A DNA stretch of 64,000 bases from Typha latifolia (GCA_019914945.1 CM034104.1:746501-810500), one strand, 5' to 3'; shown: positions 47,336 through 60,679, numbered from the stretch's first letter. The notes: generated by a model not told the origin, from the letters alone. Translations and numbers: made by a program.

Positions 47336-50300
47336 ATGGCCCTCTTCTTCGACCTCGGCATACCCTACCTCGAACGCGACGGCGGCGCCGTCTCCGGCGA
47401 GAACAAGGCCAAGAAGGACGCACGCCTTAGGGCAGCAGTGAAGGTCCTGGAGCTAGGCTACGCCGGCGTGGCATACGACCGCCCCTTCCGCGGCGTCATG
47501 GCGGACTCCGATCGCTGCAAGATGTCGCCTTTCCCTATCTCTTCCCTCCTCAAGGCGGCTCCTTCCCTCGCGTCCTCCGCCGCCTTCCACCGCGGCCTCC
47601 TCGGCTCGCCTCTTGACGTGCCTTTCCGGCAGTACTCGCGCATTACTATCGCTATCGACACCGCTGCCGCCGCTGCCTCTTTAGCTTCCTCCTCTAATCC
47701 CTTGCTCCGAAGCTATGATATTGTCGCGGTGAGGCCATTGAATCAGATCGCGTTCGATCACGCTTGCAAGTTCTCTGAGGTGAGGTTCTTGTTTCTCGTA
47801 ATGGTGATGTTGAATTCTTGCATGATATCATGGAATTAAATATTCGATGATACCTAGTTACTCTTTTGGGAGCAATTTTTTGGAGCTTCAGGTGATCTGA
47901 AGCGAAGACCCAAACAGCAGTCCTCCTTGCAATAGTCTTAAGAAACAGCATTCATTCAGTGTTTTAGGGAAACTATAAATTAGACATGTTCATCCAAAGT
48001 TCTATCTATAATGGCATTATCTCTTGGTAATACTATTTAAATGGTTTCGTTATCTATCAATCTGGCCCTTTTGATGCATTCTGAGATGCTAAGGCTTTTT
48101 AAACATCATTTCAATCGTTTTGATTCTTTTTTGTTTCTGAATCATATTTTTGTTTGGGTGAATACTCACTTACAATATACACTTTGCACAGATTGATATG
48201 ATTTCAATTGACTTCTCTCAAAAGCTTTCCTTCCGACTGAAGCATCCATTAGTCGAAGCTGCAATAAAGGTGCTGTAAGTGCCTGCATATCTTTTATGCA
48301 TGATCTGGGAATTTGACTGCAAAACTTTTATAGCATCAAATCTGAATGACATTGTTAACCTATGTGATGTCAACCTTTGCTGCAGCGTGGGCTACATTTC
48401 GAGATCACCTACTCTCACTTTATTGCTGATATTAATGTAAGGAGGCAAATGCTATCGGATGCAAAGGTTAGTACATTCACTCTAACTGCAGAATATGGAA
48501 CTAAGGTAGAAAATAACGAACCAGTTGTTGAAATTCATCAAGGATGAAATAGTTAAAATTTCCAGGTGTCTTTTCTGGTAGTGCACAAGCTAATTCTTAT
48601 TATCTTTTTATGCCTTAGCAACATAAAAGAGCTTCTGACATGCTTGCGGTCCTTATTTTTTTAACTTTGTGTCATATCTCTGCAAGTTTCTTGCATGTAT
48701 TATTTCCTATTTATTGAAATGCCTAAGTTGTTCGTCTCTTTAACAGCTATTGGTTGATTGGACGAGAGGGAAGAATCTCATTATCTCAAGTGCTGCTTCA
48801 ACTGCAAGTGAAATTAGAGGGCCATATGATGTTATAAATTTGTTTGCAGTTTTGCTTGGCCTCTCCATTGAGCGAGCTAAAGCTGCTATTTCAGTGAACT
48901 GCAGGTCAAGTATACCATTGTGTTGGGATGAGGATTTAAATTCTCATGCTTTTCTTTTGCTTTCATCTGTCTTATTTTGTTATTTCCTTTTCTTTTTCCC
49001 ATATAGGTCACTGCTAGTTAAAACCTTGAGAAAGAAGCATTTTTACAAGGAAACAATCAGAATTGAGAGAATACTACCAGATGAGCAGTCTGACTCTAAA
49101 AGATCCTTGCTTGGTAAATGGATTAATTGGGATCCTATCTCTAGTGGGGATGGAGATTTGCCATCACTGGATGATATGACAAAATTTTCTCCTGCTGATG
49201 TACCTCTAAGTTTGAAGGCAATTGATTTCACGTCCATGGCTGATGGAAAACCATTTTTGTTAAGTCATAATGCTAAAGTAGCTTCCTCTTCTTGTAATTT
49301 GGGATTATCTTCAGTTGCAAATGATATCCCACCTGCTGTTTCTCATGATATCAGACAGCAAGATATAGTTGATGGAGTCTCAACAGACTTATCAACCACC
49401 TTAATGCCTTTGGAGCAGAATTCTGTTTGTGAAACTGTTTTGGCTCCTCTAGGAGATGCAGTATCACTACTGGAAGATGTGAAGAAACATGGCACTGCTG
49501 CTGGAGTCAGTGGCCTTGAAACTTCCAAGGAGGAATGTGCTATGGGTAATGATGCAGATGCAATGCAATTAGATTATGCAGAATTCAGTGATCCCATATC
49601 TGCATCAGGTGATGATGTCCTTTTAACATCTGATGCCAATCCATCATGTTCCATGGTCACTGAGAATACTGAGCCATATAATGTTTGTGTGGAAGGTTAT
49701 AAAGTCATAAATCAGCCAGACTGCGTTTCAGATAAACTTGAAGCTCCAAAGGATGTTACAGAATTAATGGAGTGCATCCCAGGCATTATTGTTGGTCGAA
49801 CCCTGTTGAATGACAATGGACCTTCCTTTACTAATATAATAAAGGACAATATTCACACAGATCAAGTTATGGCGAGTACAACTGAGCAAGAGTTGAATGA
49901 TGAATTATTAAATGCCCACGGCAAAATGTTGCCTAAGATACATGCGGAACCAACATCGAGTGGTCAAACAGAGGGCTTAATTTCTTTTGTTGACAGTATG
50001 CAATCAAAGGATGCTACTAAGGGGACAAAAGAGGTCAAAGGAGAAGTTAATTCCATTGAGAATACTGTATCAACGAACAAGGTTTTCACTGAACAAGAAA
50101 AGTGGGTAGTAAATTCTTCTCTTACAACTAATGGAGTTAAACACTACAATGTTAAATCAGGTAGCAGACTCTAGCTATTTTATAGCATATATAGTGTATC
50201 ATAATATTCATAATGCATCGCGTCTTGCTCTTTTCCTTCATGTGATGAGTAGCATAATTCTGATCAAAATTTCCTACCTCTTTCGGAACCCAAAAAAAAA

Positions 50301-50684
50301 ATTTGTCCTAAAAAAGCTGTCAAAAAGTTTCTCATATACCTAGTTTAGAGTATGCAATAGGTACAAGGCAATTTTCTCTAGAACAAAGTTAAAATGGTTA
50401 CTCAATTGATGTATAGTGATACAGTTAATTCTGAAGGCCTGTAACCTTTCAACAGAATGCATGCATTAGTTAGTGAATATTTTAAATGTCGGTTTAAATT
50501 GGCATTAGTTGGTTCATTGTAGTACTATCTGCATGCGTCTTGTTAAATCCATATCTGTTCCACTGTTGCAGGGAAACGAAGACAAAGAGAAAGACATCCT
50601 GCTAATCCTTTGCCTTTCAGGGGCTTCCTTAAGCCCATGCTTTTCAGAAAGAAAGCATGGCAACTGAGGAGGCCAAGCAAATAA
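47336..50684 (+). CDS. GAF1: RNase P/MRP protein subunit p30 homolog (GAF1-like)
   Basis: Protein subunit of RNase P/MRP, used in tRNA 5'-end and rRNA processing; the Arabidopsis ortholog GAMETOPHYTE DEFECTIVE 1 is needed for gametophyte development. Six exons: 47336-47779, 48192-48269, 48386-48466, 48747-48904, 49007-50160, 50572-50684; phases close to 675 aa. The N-terminal TIM-barrel p30 domain (about 1-275) includes FDLGIPYL, LGYAGVAYDRP, YDIVAVRPLNQIAFDHAC, IDMISIDFSQKLSFRLKHP, LLVDWTRGKNLIISSAA and RGPYDVINLFAVLLGLS. A long Ser/Asp-rich, probably disordered tail (about 280-640) follows, then a basic end (GKRRQRERHP, RKKAWQLRRPSK). The tail makes it longer than many p30 proteins. Intron 4 keeps the frame open. 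Confidence 0.9.
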
Positions 50685-51433
50685 TATTAGGTGAAATTTT
50701 TAATTAGTTGTCTTGCATTCTCAGCATCTTAAATTCTAGCATTACAATGTTAATTATAGCTCATGCGTTTTCCTTCTTTGTAACCATGTCAAGATAGTTC
50801 ATGAAGGGAGAGAGAGGACAGATGCCATGGCTTTTGTAGGAAGAAACTCCTTCAATGACGGAAAATTGAATGAAAATTCATGTTTGAGTAAATAAAATTT
50901 AAAGCAACAATCTTATTGTCAAATGGAAGTACATAATGCCATTCAGTGACGAGTTAGCGCTGCATGCCAGTGACTGTAACTGGGCATATACACGTAATAA
51001 CCAATGATCAGAAAATTGTCTTCCTTTAGGTTGAGCTAATATTTTTATTGCAGATAAATTTGAAGTATTATTGTGTTTAGTTAAGCGCTCAAAAGTTATG
51101 CTTACTGCTCCCAAAGAACAAGTTGTTGCTAGCATAATGGTATTATTTCACACACGTAGAGCTTCTAAGGCATAAGAAGATAAACAAAATAATATTGAAG
51201 AGGGCTGGACTTCACTAGCAGGAACTGTTGTGACAATTCCAGTAATGCTAATAGTGGAAAAGATTCTTAGTCTATAAATGGACTTGTGAGTCAACCTAGT
51301 TTTATAAGAGTTGATCATCAGGCTTGTTACCGTCTGTCTTACAAAACTGCTGACAGTAGGGTCATCAACAAGTTGAACACAAGCAAGTTGGGCCTTGCTC
51401 ATATACTGCTCAGAATTAAATTTATCGAAGTCG

Positions 51434-51805
51434 AACATGAGCCAAGCTGAAATACCGTGCTAAATTCTTAGCTCATGTTCGGCTCGAAAAGAATTAGAGC
51501 TAGCTTGTGTTCGGCTCGTTTAACTTGACGAGCTAAGCCAAGCTTGTTCAGAGCTCAGGTCAGCTGGCAATGGTTAAACTAATGAACTTATGGAACTAAA
51601 TATTTAATCTTTAAATCTCAATCTAATGGCTGGAACACCTGTTAACTAGTGATCAATTTTCAACCATTGGATTAGTGAGCTAAGCCTTGCTTGTGTTCAG
51701 CTCATTTCTATATATATATATATATATATATATCTTGGCTTGTGTGTTGATTCATTTATTAAATGAGTGAGTCGATTTCGGACAAAATTTCAAGCCGAAC
51801 ACAGT
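51434..51805. repeat. Repeat block with inverted tgttcggctcg-like motifs
   Basis: Motifs like gttcggctcg recur near 51478 and 51510, degenerate copies follow (gttcagctc near 51695), and an inverted copy (agccgaacaca) occurs near 51795. Such motifs are common in plant interspersed repeats; the class is not determined. Confidence 0.5.
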
Positions 51806-54805
51806 TACTTTTCATTGACTATGTCTGTGAAATGTAAACTGCTGCTTTCTTTGACTTGGTTAATAGACCAATGGCTGGGCTCATGGTCTTCTTTGCTTAG
51901 CTTTCCAAACACTTCATGTTTGTTTCTGGGGCCAAATCACTGTTGTGTTGCCATTTACCTGTGATTTATGTCTTCTAGAAGAGAAGGCTTTTCAGCCTCT
52001 CTTGATGTCACCTATCAAGCCATACATATCTGGCAATTTTGAGTGACTTATTGCAATCTACTTATTCACATTGCATTGCTACATGTACCCTTTCATTAAC
52101 CAAAGAGAGGAGGTTGTGGGGTCTTCAAATTTGCAGCTCTAATACTTACTCTATTTGCATAAGATGTTACTCTTCCTGTTAAAACGATTTCTACAAAATC
52201 TTGATGTGTATCACCTAGCGAATAATTGCGCACCCACTCATTGAGTATAGTGGTGCGACTATTTTACCAGTTGACCTAAGAAGAGAAAAGCACAAATCTA
52301 TGAGGATTGCACTTTATCCTAATACTTCCACTTGTTGCCTGTCTGCTGCAAATGAATGTACTGATGCAGGGGAGGGGCACACAAGCACCACGTCTTATCG
52401 AAGCTTCTCATAATTATCTTCTAGTTGTTTTGTTTTGCCTCTTATCTGTTAGCTTCTCTATTCACGTACTCAAACTATTGATATTTTAATGTCTCTTGGA
52501 ACCATGACATTTGTATAATGACCTTTGCAGGTCATATGTTCAAGGAAAACTTCCGTGATCTTCATTTTCTACTAGTGGGATCTCTGATTTGTTGCATGTA
52601 GCGGGTCAACAACTACTTGGATGTGAGGATGCACTCAGTGTGCGTTGACTTATCATGTCGGTTGGCCATGTCCACTCCAAATTGATCTTAACGGTGTAGG
52701 CCTGCGTCATTGCAATACGTACTAGGGTGGGCCTGCAGTTGGTGTATACTTATGCTGCAGAGAAACAGGAGATAATCGTGTTTTGATTGGCCCAGATTTC
52801 TGCTGGATATCCTGTGAACCAATCACCGACTGAAACAGCATAGTTTACTAAATGGTTGTCAGAAAAGAAAAACATTCATGTCTTTGTGGCTTTATCTAGT
52901 ACCTTTGCAGGCAGGCCTGTTCAAAGGGAAGATCATGCCCCCACCAGAATCTTACAAGGTGTTCCTTTCGAGCTGATTATAGGAGCCTTGTGGACCTTGG
53001 AGTGGGGAGATGCCTGCAAGGACAGCCCTTCTTCAACACATGTAATTTCACATTCCTTACAAAATTCTCTTCTACACATATTTAGAAGCTTGTTGTTATT
53101 AAGTTATCATACTAAGAAAGAGTAGACGGCATGTTGACTGTTATTTGTTTCTTGTTTCATGAGAACTTTTGTCAGTCATTCATCATGCCTCTTAGCAGTA
53201 AAACTAACCAGCTGAACCCTTTCAGCACATCCTTGCTTTGATACATGAGATTCCTTTTCCTTTTGCTTCATGGGGTAAGTGGTGGGCCTCTTCTCTTCTG
53301 CAGTCAAATCCAAGTTGAGTATGGGTACCTGTTTGAGGTGCTCTATAGGCAGGAAGCCTTGTATATGGGGCAGCAATATTTTTAGGATATTGCTGCAAAA
53401 GTGGTGATACCAATGTCTGACCGAATAATTCGCACTATGTCTTGAGAGCCCAGTATCCTATCAGCTGTTGTATGGTTATGCTCTACACCTTTGAAGAGCG
53501 GGGCCCTCCTCCTTGAATTGGACATAGCAGAGGTTCACACTGCTTTGATGCTTGTCTCTATGTTTCTTTGTGCAAGAGTTATGTTCTCTTACGCAAGGTT
53601 AATGCATCAGTCATGCTTGTTTTTATTCCTGGAAACTCTTACATGAGATTCCAGTGCATAAATTCTGCATGTCTGATGGGGTTTTATTAGATTCAGGGTG
53701 CATGAAACATGAATAACAGATATTGAAGCTGTTCTTTTCATTGCTTTCTGTGTATCCATTACAGTGGTGCTTGTCTCCTCCCCCACCCCTCCCGCGAATG
53801 CGACAGGCCTTTAAATTAGGGTGGGTGGAGTGAGGGTTTTTTTTTATTCGACGCAAGCTGATACGAGTCAGTCCAAATATAATCATATATTTGATATATT
53901 TAATGGATGTGTACAATTGGCACTCTACTGAGTAAGTCAATCAAGATTTTTAGAGTCGATTTGATTTGAAGAGGGAGAAAATTTGAAGAGGGAGAAAGAG
54001 GTCCAAAACTTAAAAGAGTGAGGCCTTTAGGTGGTTGACCGAAACAGTCACGTCAAATCAAATTATTAGCTAGGGAGTTGACTCTGCATTGGTTGGTGGA
54101 CTCTTGCAGCATGAACAGTTGAGTGGCGGATGTTGGTGTATCTCTCTCTATGTATAATGTATCCCATCAAGATGGGCTCACTTGGGTAAACCCTTCTAAG
54201 GCATGCACATGCTTATCCCCCCTTGACTTCTCGTACACATTAGTATATTTTAAATTTTAAGTAAGATATTTAATGTATTTTATCACGTAAGATTTTCGTA
54301 CATCTTGTAGTATAAATTACTAGGATTACGATAAAAAAGCTGGATAAAACTTTTTGAACCATATGATGCTTTAATTATTATACGAGGTTTGCATTTATTT
54401 TGCATAAACTAGTTTTTCTACTGAGCTACTTACTCCGGCTTTGAATCATCTTTTCTTTAAATCAAAATATTATTTGGAGTGAATAATAGTTTGATAATTT
54501 GAAAATCTGAACCCTTTAAATAAATTATTTAACGAGTCTCATTAAAGATCTTAGACTCGCATCTTACTATGCTTCTAATCACATAAGAAAAGGGGAAGGA
54601 AAAAAAAAAGAAACAGAATATTTGTTTTTAAACAATCGCTAGATTCTCAAACAAGTGTGAATAAATAATCAAAGATTTCTATGATTCTTTCTTCGGGTGT
54701 AAGAAAAAAAAAAAAGGAGCTGTAAAGAGCATTAATACTTCTTCCGTACTACGTACATTTGGCATACTAATAAAGCCTAAGTCTCTTTTTGAAAAGAAAA
54801 TTAGT

Positions 54806-54843
<38 letters not shown>

Positions 54844-55767
54844 AAACTTCAGCCTTTACTGAGATTCCTACCCAGAAATGCATATTAGGATTGGGTTATT
54901 TAATTCTCATGAATGGAGTAAAACATGAAGTTAAATGTAACATACTTTAATATGGTAATTTTATTTTCCATTAAGATAATACCAGTAATAATATGATAGT
55001 GCAATGTTCACAGTCAAAAAAACAAAGGTCGGATTATAAATTAGCAAAAAAAAAAAAAGAAGTATTGAAATAGAAGTTTCCCTAATACTTATTGCATTCA
55101 ATTATTTCATTTACATTTTTAGCATGAGTAGTAAGGTTTCTTCTTGCTAACTTGGTGATGGTTTTTATATATATATATAAAAAGATTTTTGTATGTGTGT
55201 GTGCGAGCGCATATATACCGTTACAAATCATACCTAAGTTTTGTATTTGCACTTATATCTCTCTCCATATAATTTTATAGCAAAAAAAGCTTAGCAAAAT
55301 TAGGATAAAGAGCATTTATGTCTTATTAACATAAAACAGTTCATTAGTTAACAAAAGAGTTACTAAAAGATAGCGGTGGTAGAAGCATCTATGCAAATAA
55401 GAGAATAATTTTTTTTTTATGGGTATATATGGCTTTAAAAAAAAATAACAACAAAGAAAAAAGGGGACAAAAAGAAAAATCTTGGTATGGTCTGAGTTTG
55501 ACACTTCATGGGCACTAAGAAGAAGCCCATCATCAAAAGTTTTAATCAGATATGATGAAGGTCTCCGATCACTTGTGGGGCCCAATGGCCCAGTGGGGGC
55601 CCATTTATTGGTCAACCCTTCCCAATACTCAACGTCACTTCCACGTCATGGTCCACTGCGGACCCCACACTCACTAGCTCGCATAAAATTTTCCCCTCTT
55701 TGTGTTTTTTTTTTTTCGAATTTTTAGAATTATTATTATTATTATTTATAAACTCCTCTCTTTGCAT

Positions 55768-55775
55768 TATAAAAG
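55768..55775 (+). promoter_or_regulatory. TATA box of CCT-motif gene
   Basis: TATAAAAG 102 nt upstream of ATG 55877, followed by a C/T-rich start region and a GA tract. Confidence 0.7.
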
Positions 55776-55836
55776 GCTCAGCTTCTCCTCCTTCCCACCA
55801 TCTCCAACTTCCAATTCCCCAACAAAGTTGGGCTTA

Positions 55837-55842
<6 letters not shown>

Positions 55843-55867
<25 letters not shown>

Positions 55868-55868
55868 A
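55843..55868 (+). repeat. (GA)n tract in the CCT-gene leader
   Basis: About 12 GA units ending some 9 nt before ATG 55877, an arrangement like the one ahead of the YrdC gene. Confidence 0.85.
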
Positions 55869-55876
55869 AGGACGCC

Positions 55877-56892
55877 ATGTTCCCCTCCTCCTCCTCTCCC
55901 ACCTCATCCTACGGCGACCCTTCATTTCACCTGCCGGTGACTGTAAACCCGACAAGCTTCGACGGCAACGGCTATTTCCCTTCTTCCTTGCTCGCTTCGT
56001 CTCCTCCTCCGTCGTATTCCTCTTCGCTTCCTTCTTACTACCTCCAAAGGAGTAGTAGCACCCAATCCTTCTCTCTCCACCACCACATTCCCGAGCCCAT
56101 CAACCAACCGCCCTTCTCCTCCTCCTCCTCTTCCTCCTGCGACTTCCTGGATTTCAACTCCGGGCCCATGAGGCGAGTCTACAGTACGGGCGATCTCCAG
56201 GTATTCAACTCGAAATCCCGTTTCTATTTCATAGATTTCGACCTGCCCGGTATGTGGAAAATCCAATTTTGGTTCGCCTTTTGATGTAAATATGGAATCT
56301 TGGCGTTTTTTTTATGGAATTCCTGGAACAGGGAATGAATGGTTTGCCGGCTTCCGGCGAGAATTGTAGCCAGGAAGGAGGAGCAGCCGGGTCCGCCGCC
56401 GCCGCCTCCGGTAGAGTCGGGCGTTATAGCGCCGAGGAGAGGAAGGAGAGGATCGAGAAGTATCGAAGCAAGCGCAACCAAAGGAACTTCCACAAGAAGA
56501 TCACTGTACGCACTCTTCCACCATCCAAATTTTTTTTTTTTTTTTTTTGACGAATTCGACTCATCAAATATCGCTCTCTTACTTCTATCCATCCCTCCTT
56601 TTCTTTATAGTATGCATGCAGGAAGACCCTCGCCGATAGCCGCCCGCGAGTGCGGGGTCGGTTCGCGAGGAACGGCGAGCCGGAGGCGGAGGTCGACGCA
56701 GAGTGTTTTAGCTCAAACAGCTATAGCAACTACGAACAAGCCCAAGGCGGCGTCGTCGACGGCGGCGGCAATGGAGATTGGTGGCAAATGAAGGCCGCAT
56801 TGACGATGGAGGAAGAAGACGAGTGTTTAGGCTACGACGACGAACTCTGGGCCAACTTATCTGATGTCCTCTCTGTTAACCTCCTCTCTTAA
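55877..56892 (+). CDS. CCT-motif family transcriptional regulator (CMF type)
   Basis: Three exons: 55877-56200, 56332-56505, 56611-56892; phases close to 259 aa. The CCT domain (about 145-188: ERKERIEKYRSKRNQRNFHK, then KITYACRKTLADSRPRVRGRF) is split by intron 2 at HKKIT/YACRK. No B-box zinc finger or response-regulator domain precedes it, so this is a CCT-only protein, not CONSTANS or PRR. The N-terminus is Ser/Pro-rich; the C-terminus is acidic (EEEDECLGYDDELW). CCT domains mediate nuclear localisation and NF-Y/DNA binding. CMF proteins include flowering and sugar-response regulators; the specific role here is unknown. Confidence 0.9.
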
Positions 56893-59800
56893 AATCCATG
56901 AATTTAGAGAGAAAGAAGACGAAGACGAAGACGACGACATTGTAGTAGCAGTAGCATTAGTAGTAGTAGTAGTAGTAGTAGTAGCAGTACTAATAGTAGT
57001 ACTAATCGTAATAGTAACAGTAATAGAGTAATAGTAGCAGGGGAGAGGTGAGTTGTAGTTATCTGCTACTTTAGCAGCAGTGGGTTCGAATTGGGTTCCG
57101 GAGTGTCGTCTCCTACCTTGTTGGCTCTCTTCTTCTGCGTTCCTTCCATAAAAGTGTAATAAAAAACCTCATCTTTATAAGTACTAATCTTTCTCAATCC
57201 AAATGCGAGTGGTCATTGGAATTAGTTGGCTATTGTATTCACATTAACATAATCTTCCACTGAAATCGATGTACCTCTTCAGATCGCTATCACAACTCGT
57301 GTATGCCTCGTGAATGGTCCTTTTTTCATGGAAAAAGGTCGCATTTCTTTTATTGTTTTTCTGTTTTTTTGTTGTAATATTCTTTCCTCTGTTCATGGAG
57401 CAATGTTTTGGCGAGTAGCCCGTGAAATCTACGCATGACCAAGAGAAGAACACCCACATAGTTTGTGGACCTTTTGCTTAATTTTAATCTAGTCCACACA
57501 TTATTATAAAAGAAAGAATCTAAAAATTGTTGAAATCAAAGTTATTGATATGATGTGGGACAAAAAGCCCTCTAGTTTGCATCATCAACAGTAATCAACT
57601 CATTGAATTGTCTTGGATCGCTCGAGCTCGATTGGGTCCTTTTTCTTCGTTCATCTCAAGAACTTCCTTGATTAATGCTAATGGAAGTAGGATGATGTGT
57701 GAACTGAAGTGAGTTACTCTTAGAAAGCTTTGTTCATTCTCTTTTTCTAGATTCAAAAGTTCTGGCATCTGAAACTGAAGGACTTGTATAGTATAGAAGA
57801 GGTATAATTTCTTGGTCAAAGGAGTGAGAGGAAGTAATAGATTTTGTCTGAAGGAGATTTTGGAATAACTTTTGGTGATTATGATAGAAAAGATGGCAGC
57901 CAAGATAAGAGGTAATGTTAGCATGTTTGTAAAAATGATTTGAGAAATGCCAAATCACAGTGAAAGGCACTGCTTTGGTCAAAATCGAAAAGGTTAAAGA
58001 TCATAAGAGAAAGTACAACATAATTAATTGTATCAAACTTCTTGGTGGTAAAAATAAGTGCATCTTATGAAAAGGTGAAGTGGAAATATGGATCTGTAGT
58101 AAAATATAGCATTAGTGATGCACTTTTTTTCTTTTCCTTTTTCTTTTTCTATCTTTTGTTAATAATGTTCCTCACCATTGGCACGAAATTGAGCCTCCTG
58201 ATTGGAAAGATGTTTGCAATTGACTAAAGGAACAAAAAAAGAATAACAATAATAATCCCCGACCATCGGGAATATTTGATATGGAAAAATTGAGCAAAAA
58301 TTTATTCCATTGTGGACGGCTTTTTGACTCAAAAATAACTTCTAATGTTGATGGTCATTAAATTTCATTCAGAATTTAAAAATGCGAGTCGTATATCTAA
58401 TCATAATATGCTGGTTAACTATGTATTATTATCAACATCTAAGTATATTTTCACTCAGCATCTAACTCTTATGACTCTTATGTTCTTTTTTTTAAATAAA
58501 AGAAAATGCTTTCATAAATTGGAATTTAGTGATGATCATCATTCAGCACAAGAACTTGATACTAACTCTAGCACTTAGATATCAACTAGAGATGCAGGGC
58601 AGTGCAACCATCCTAGTCAAAGAAATAAAGCAAGAATTTACAATGAGGTAGAGCAAATAGGAAGCTTCCTTCCCCTCCTTTTAGTTTAAAACTTTAAATA
58701 TGATAGGGTTCTAATGCCGGCAGCATTAACCAGGCTGTGATCTTAAAGAAAGTTCTCCATTGTCCACTACTCTCACGCATATCTATATGTTAATCCCCAT
58801 GTACAAGGACAAGAACCCTTTCCACATGCAGACCAATCTCAGAAAACTTTCCAAGTACACTCTCTTTACAAGGGTCTCTACTTGGTTCTTTGCATCTCAT
58901 TTGCATTGCTGAAGCAAGAAAAGTTCAGCAACTAGTACTCAATCACATAGCCTTGTTCCTTATTTTAGAGAGTATCAAGAGGAATTGGAAGACTAAACCA
59001 ATATCTCACTCACTCATTGGAATCTAACTTTAGGCAAAGGCTACATGTTCTTGAAGCAAGCCATGGAAGCTCCCTAGAGGTGGGGAGTGTGGCTATCTGA
59101 TTCCTTGTCGGCCTGTAATGGAGGGTACCCTTCCACTAACTACTTTTATAATTATCATATATCATATATCATATATCTATTATGATGGTGTATGCTTAAT
59201 GTACACTAACACTGCTATGTAGAGACTTGTTTCTTGCCTATGTCTTATATAGAGCTCTTATGATTAGGTTTTCCGGTTGGCGGACGGCCTAGGACCATGA
59301 CGACCGACAGACAGCCGTCGAAGCTTCATGTAGGCTCTTTGTTGCTTGTTAATAAATTTTGAGACCTAGTTCTAGGAGAGTAGCAAGGAAGCCTAGGGCT
59401 ACACAATGATGAGGGATATTATTCAACTGCACAAAGACTGCAACTTTCTCAAGGTGCTCATATACAATTGAGATCTTCAAAGTGGTGGAAGGAGGAATCA
59501 TATGAGGTGTTACTATCATTGTGTAACTTATGCAAGGTAGTGGAGCCCTTGAATAGTATTGTGGGCTTCCTCTCTCAGTTTTGAGACTCATAAGTAGAAC
59601 ACATGCTATGGACAACAAAAGTAAAGCCTTGGATGCTAATGTTGACTAGGTGTAAGAAATTATACTACTAAGCACCCACTGCCCTTGACAAAGATGTGAG
59701 TAATTTAAGACTAGATTAGCAAGAAAAAGGATCAACCCTTCGTGCGCGCGAAAAGATCTCACTATTCTAAGTATGATTGGCATTAAATTAATTCGCGACC

Positions 59801-60679
59801 AAACACGATAGGTTGGAGTAAGGAATTTTACTGAGTGGATAGGGTTTAAAAGTATGGAAGGTTGTTCATTTTAATTAAGATCATAGGTTCGGTCATTAAA
59901 GATGGAATCAAGGCATTGTAATATTACAGTGCAGTATCAGAAAGTAATAGATACAAAAGAGGATGCATTCATTTTGCCACTTCAGTGACAGTGGATCTTT
60001 TTTCCCAGGTTAAGAAAGTGGAATCCATCTTCAAGGTATATATCCTTTTTCACCTCATGAGAAAATTGGTGTGATTGACTAATAACTCTCTTATTTTGAT
60101 CAGAAACCTTGTGCAAGAATAATTAGTACAACACATCAGCAAAATTGAATTAGCTAGTGAGCTCTGATTGGATTACACAGCCCTAGCGAGTGACCTTTTT
60201 GTAATACAAGATAAGGCCTTCTTAATTGCGAATTATCGAAACTGGCTATCAAAACTTCCTTGCTCTATTGTCTTGTTAATTTGTAAATCAGAATACTGGA
60301 GGATCACAATCATGCGTTACACATGAGGTGATTAGTTAGGTAAATGAATGTTTATGCACCATGAAATTCTTAATTCTTTTCAATGTGGAAGAGTTATCTC
60401 AAAAGAAAAGGCTCCTACTGTATTAAATATTTGATGATAGATACCATATTTCAAAATATTAGATAAGGTGGAAATCACAATATTCCAACATTACTTCCCA
60501 AAGCTTGACAAGTTTATCACCAAAAAGATCTGTGCAGCAAAATAACATTTGACGTATTATACCTACATGGAGAAACAACCCTCAAAACATTGCATAGTGA
60601 ATGAATATTGAATATGAATATTGAATATGTTTACAACCCTCTATTCTGTATTGGTGCTCTACCTATATGATTTCTGTGA
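56893..60679. other. Intergenic region, no gene recognised
   Basis: CCT-gene 3' flank with an AGT/AGC trinucleotide repeat (about 56942-57035), then AT-rich spacer. Frames at 57595-57982 and 59349-59618 have no recognisable content. No miRNA or tRNA identified by eye. Confidence 0.55.
56942..57035 (+). repeat. (AGT)n-type trinucleotide repeat
   Basis: Interrupted agtagtagcagt units in the probable 3' UTR of the CCT gene. Confidence 0.85.

Larger units (their letters stand above)
50685..55876. other. 5-kb intergenic region with repeat fragments
   Basis: No supported gene. Contents seen: an inverted ttcggctcg-rich block (51434-51805), a (TA)n run (51711-51733), a GC-richer unexplained stretch (about 52500-53600), GA repeats (about 54810-54838) and the CCT-gene promoter. 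The frame at 52856-53125 matches no family I know. Confidence 0.55.

Noticed and set aside
52910..53045. Possible microRNA precursor in the GC-richer stretch
   Set aside because: No match to plant microRNAs I could recall and no extended hairpin seen by eye.
52856..53125. 89-aa plus-strand frame
   Set aside because: No recognisable family, no ATG at its 5' end and no supporting promoter or splice context.
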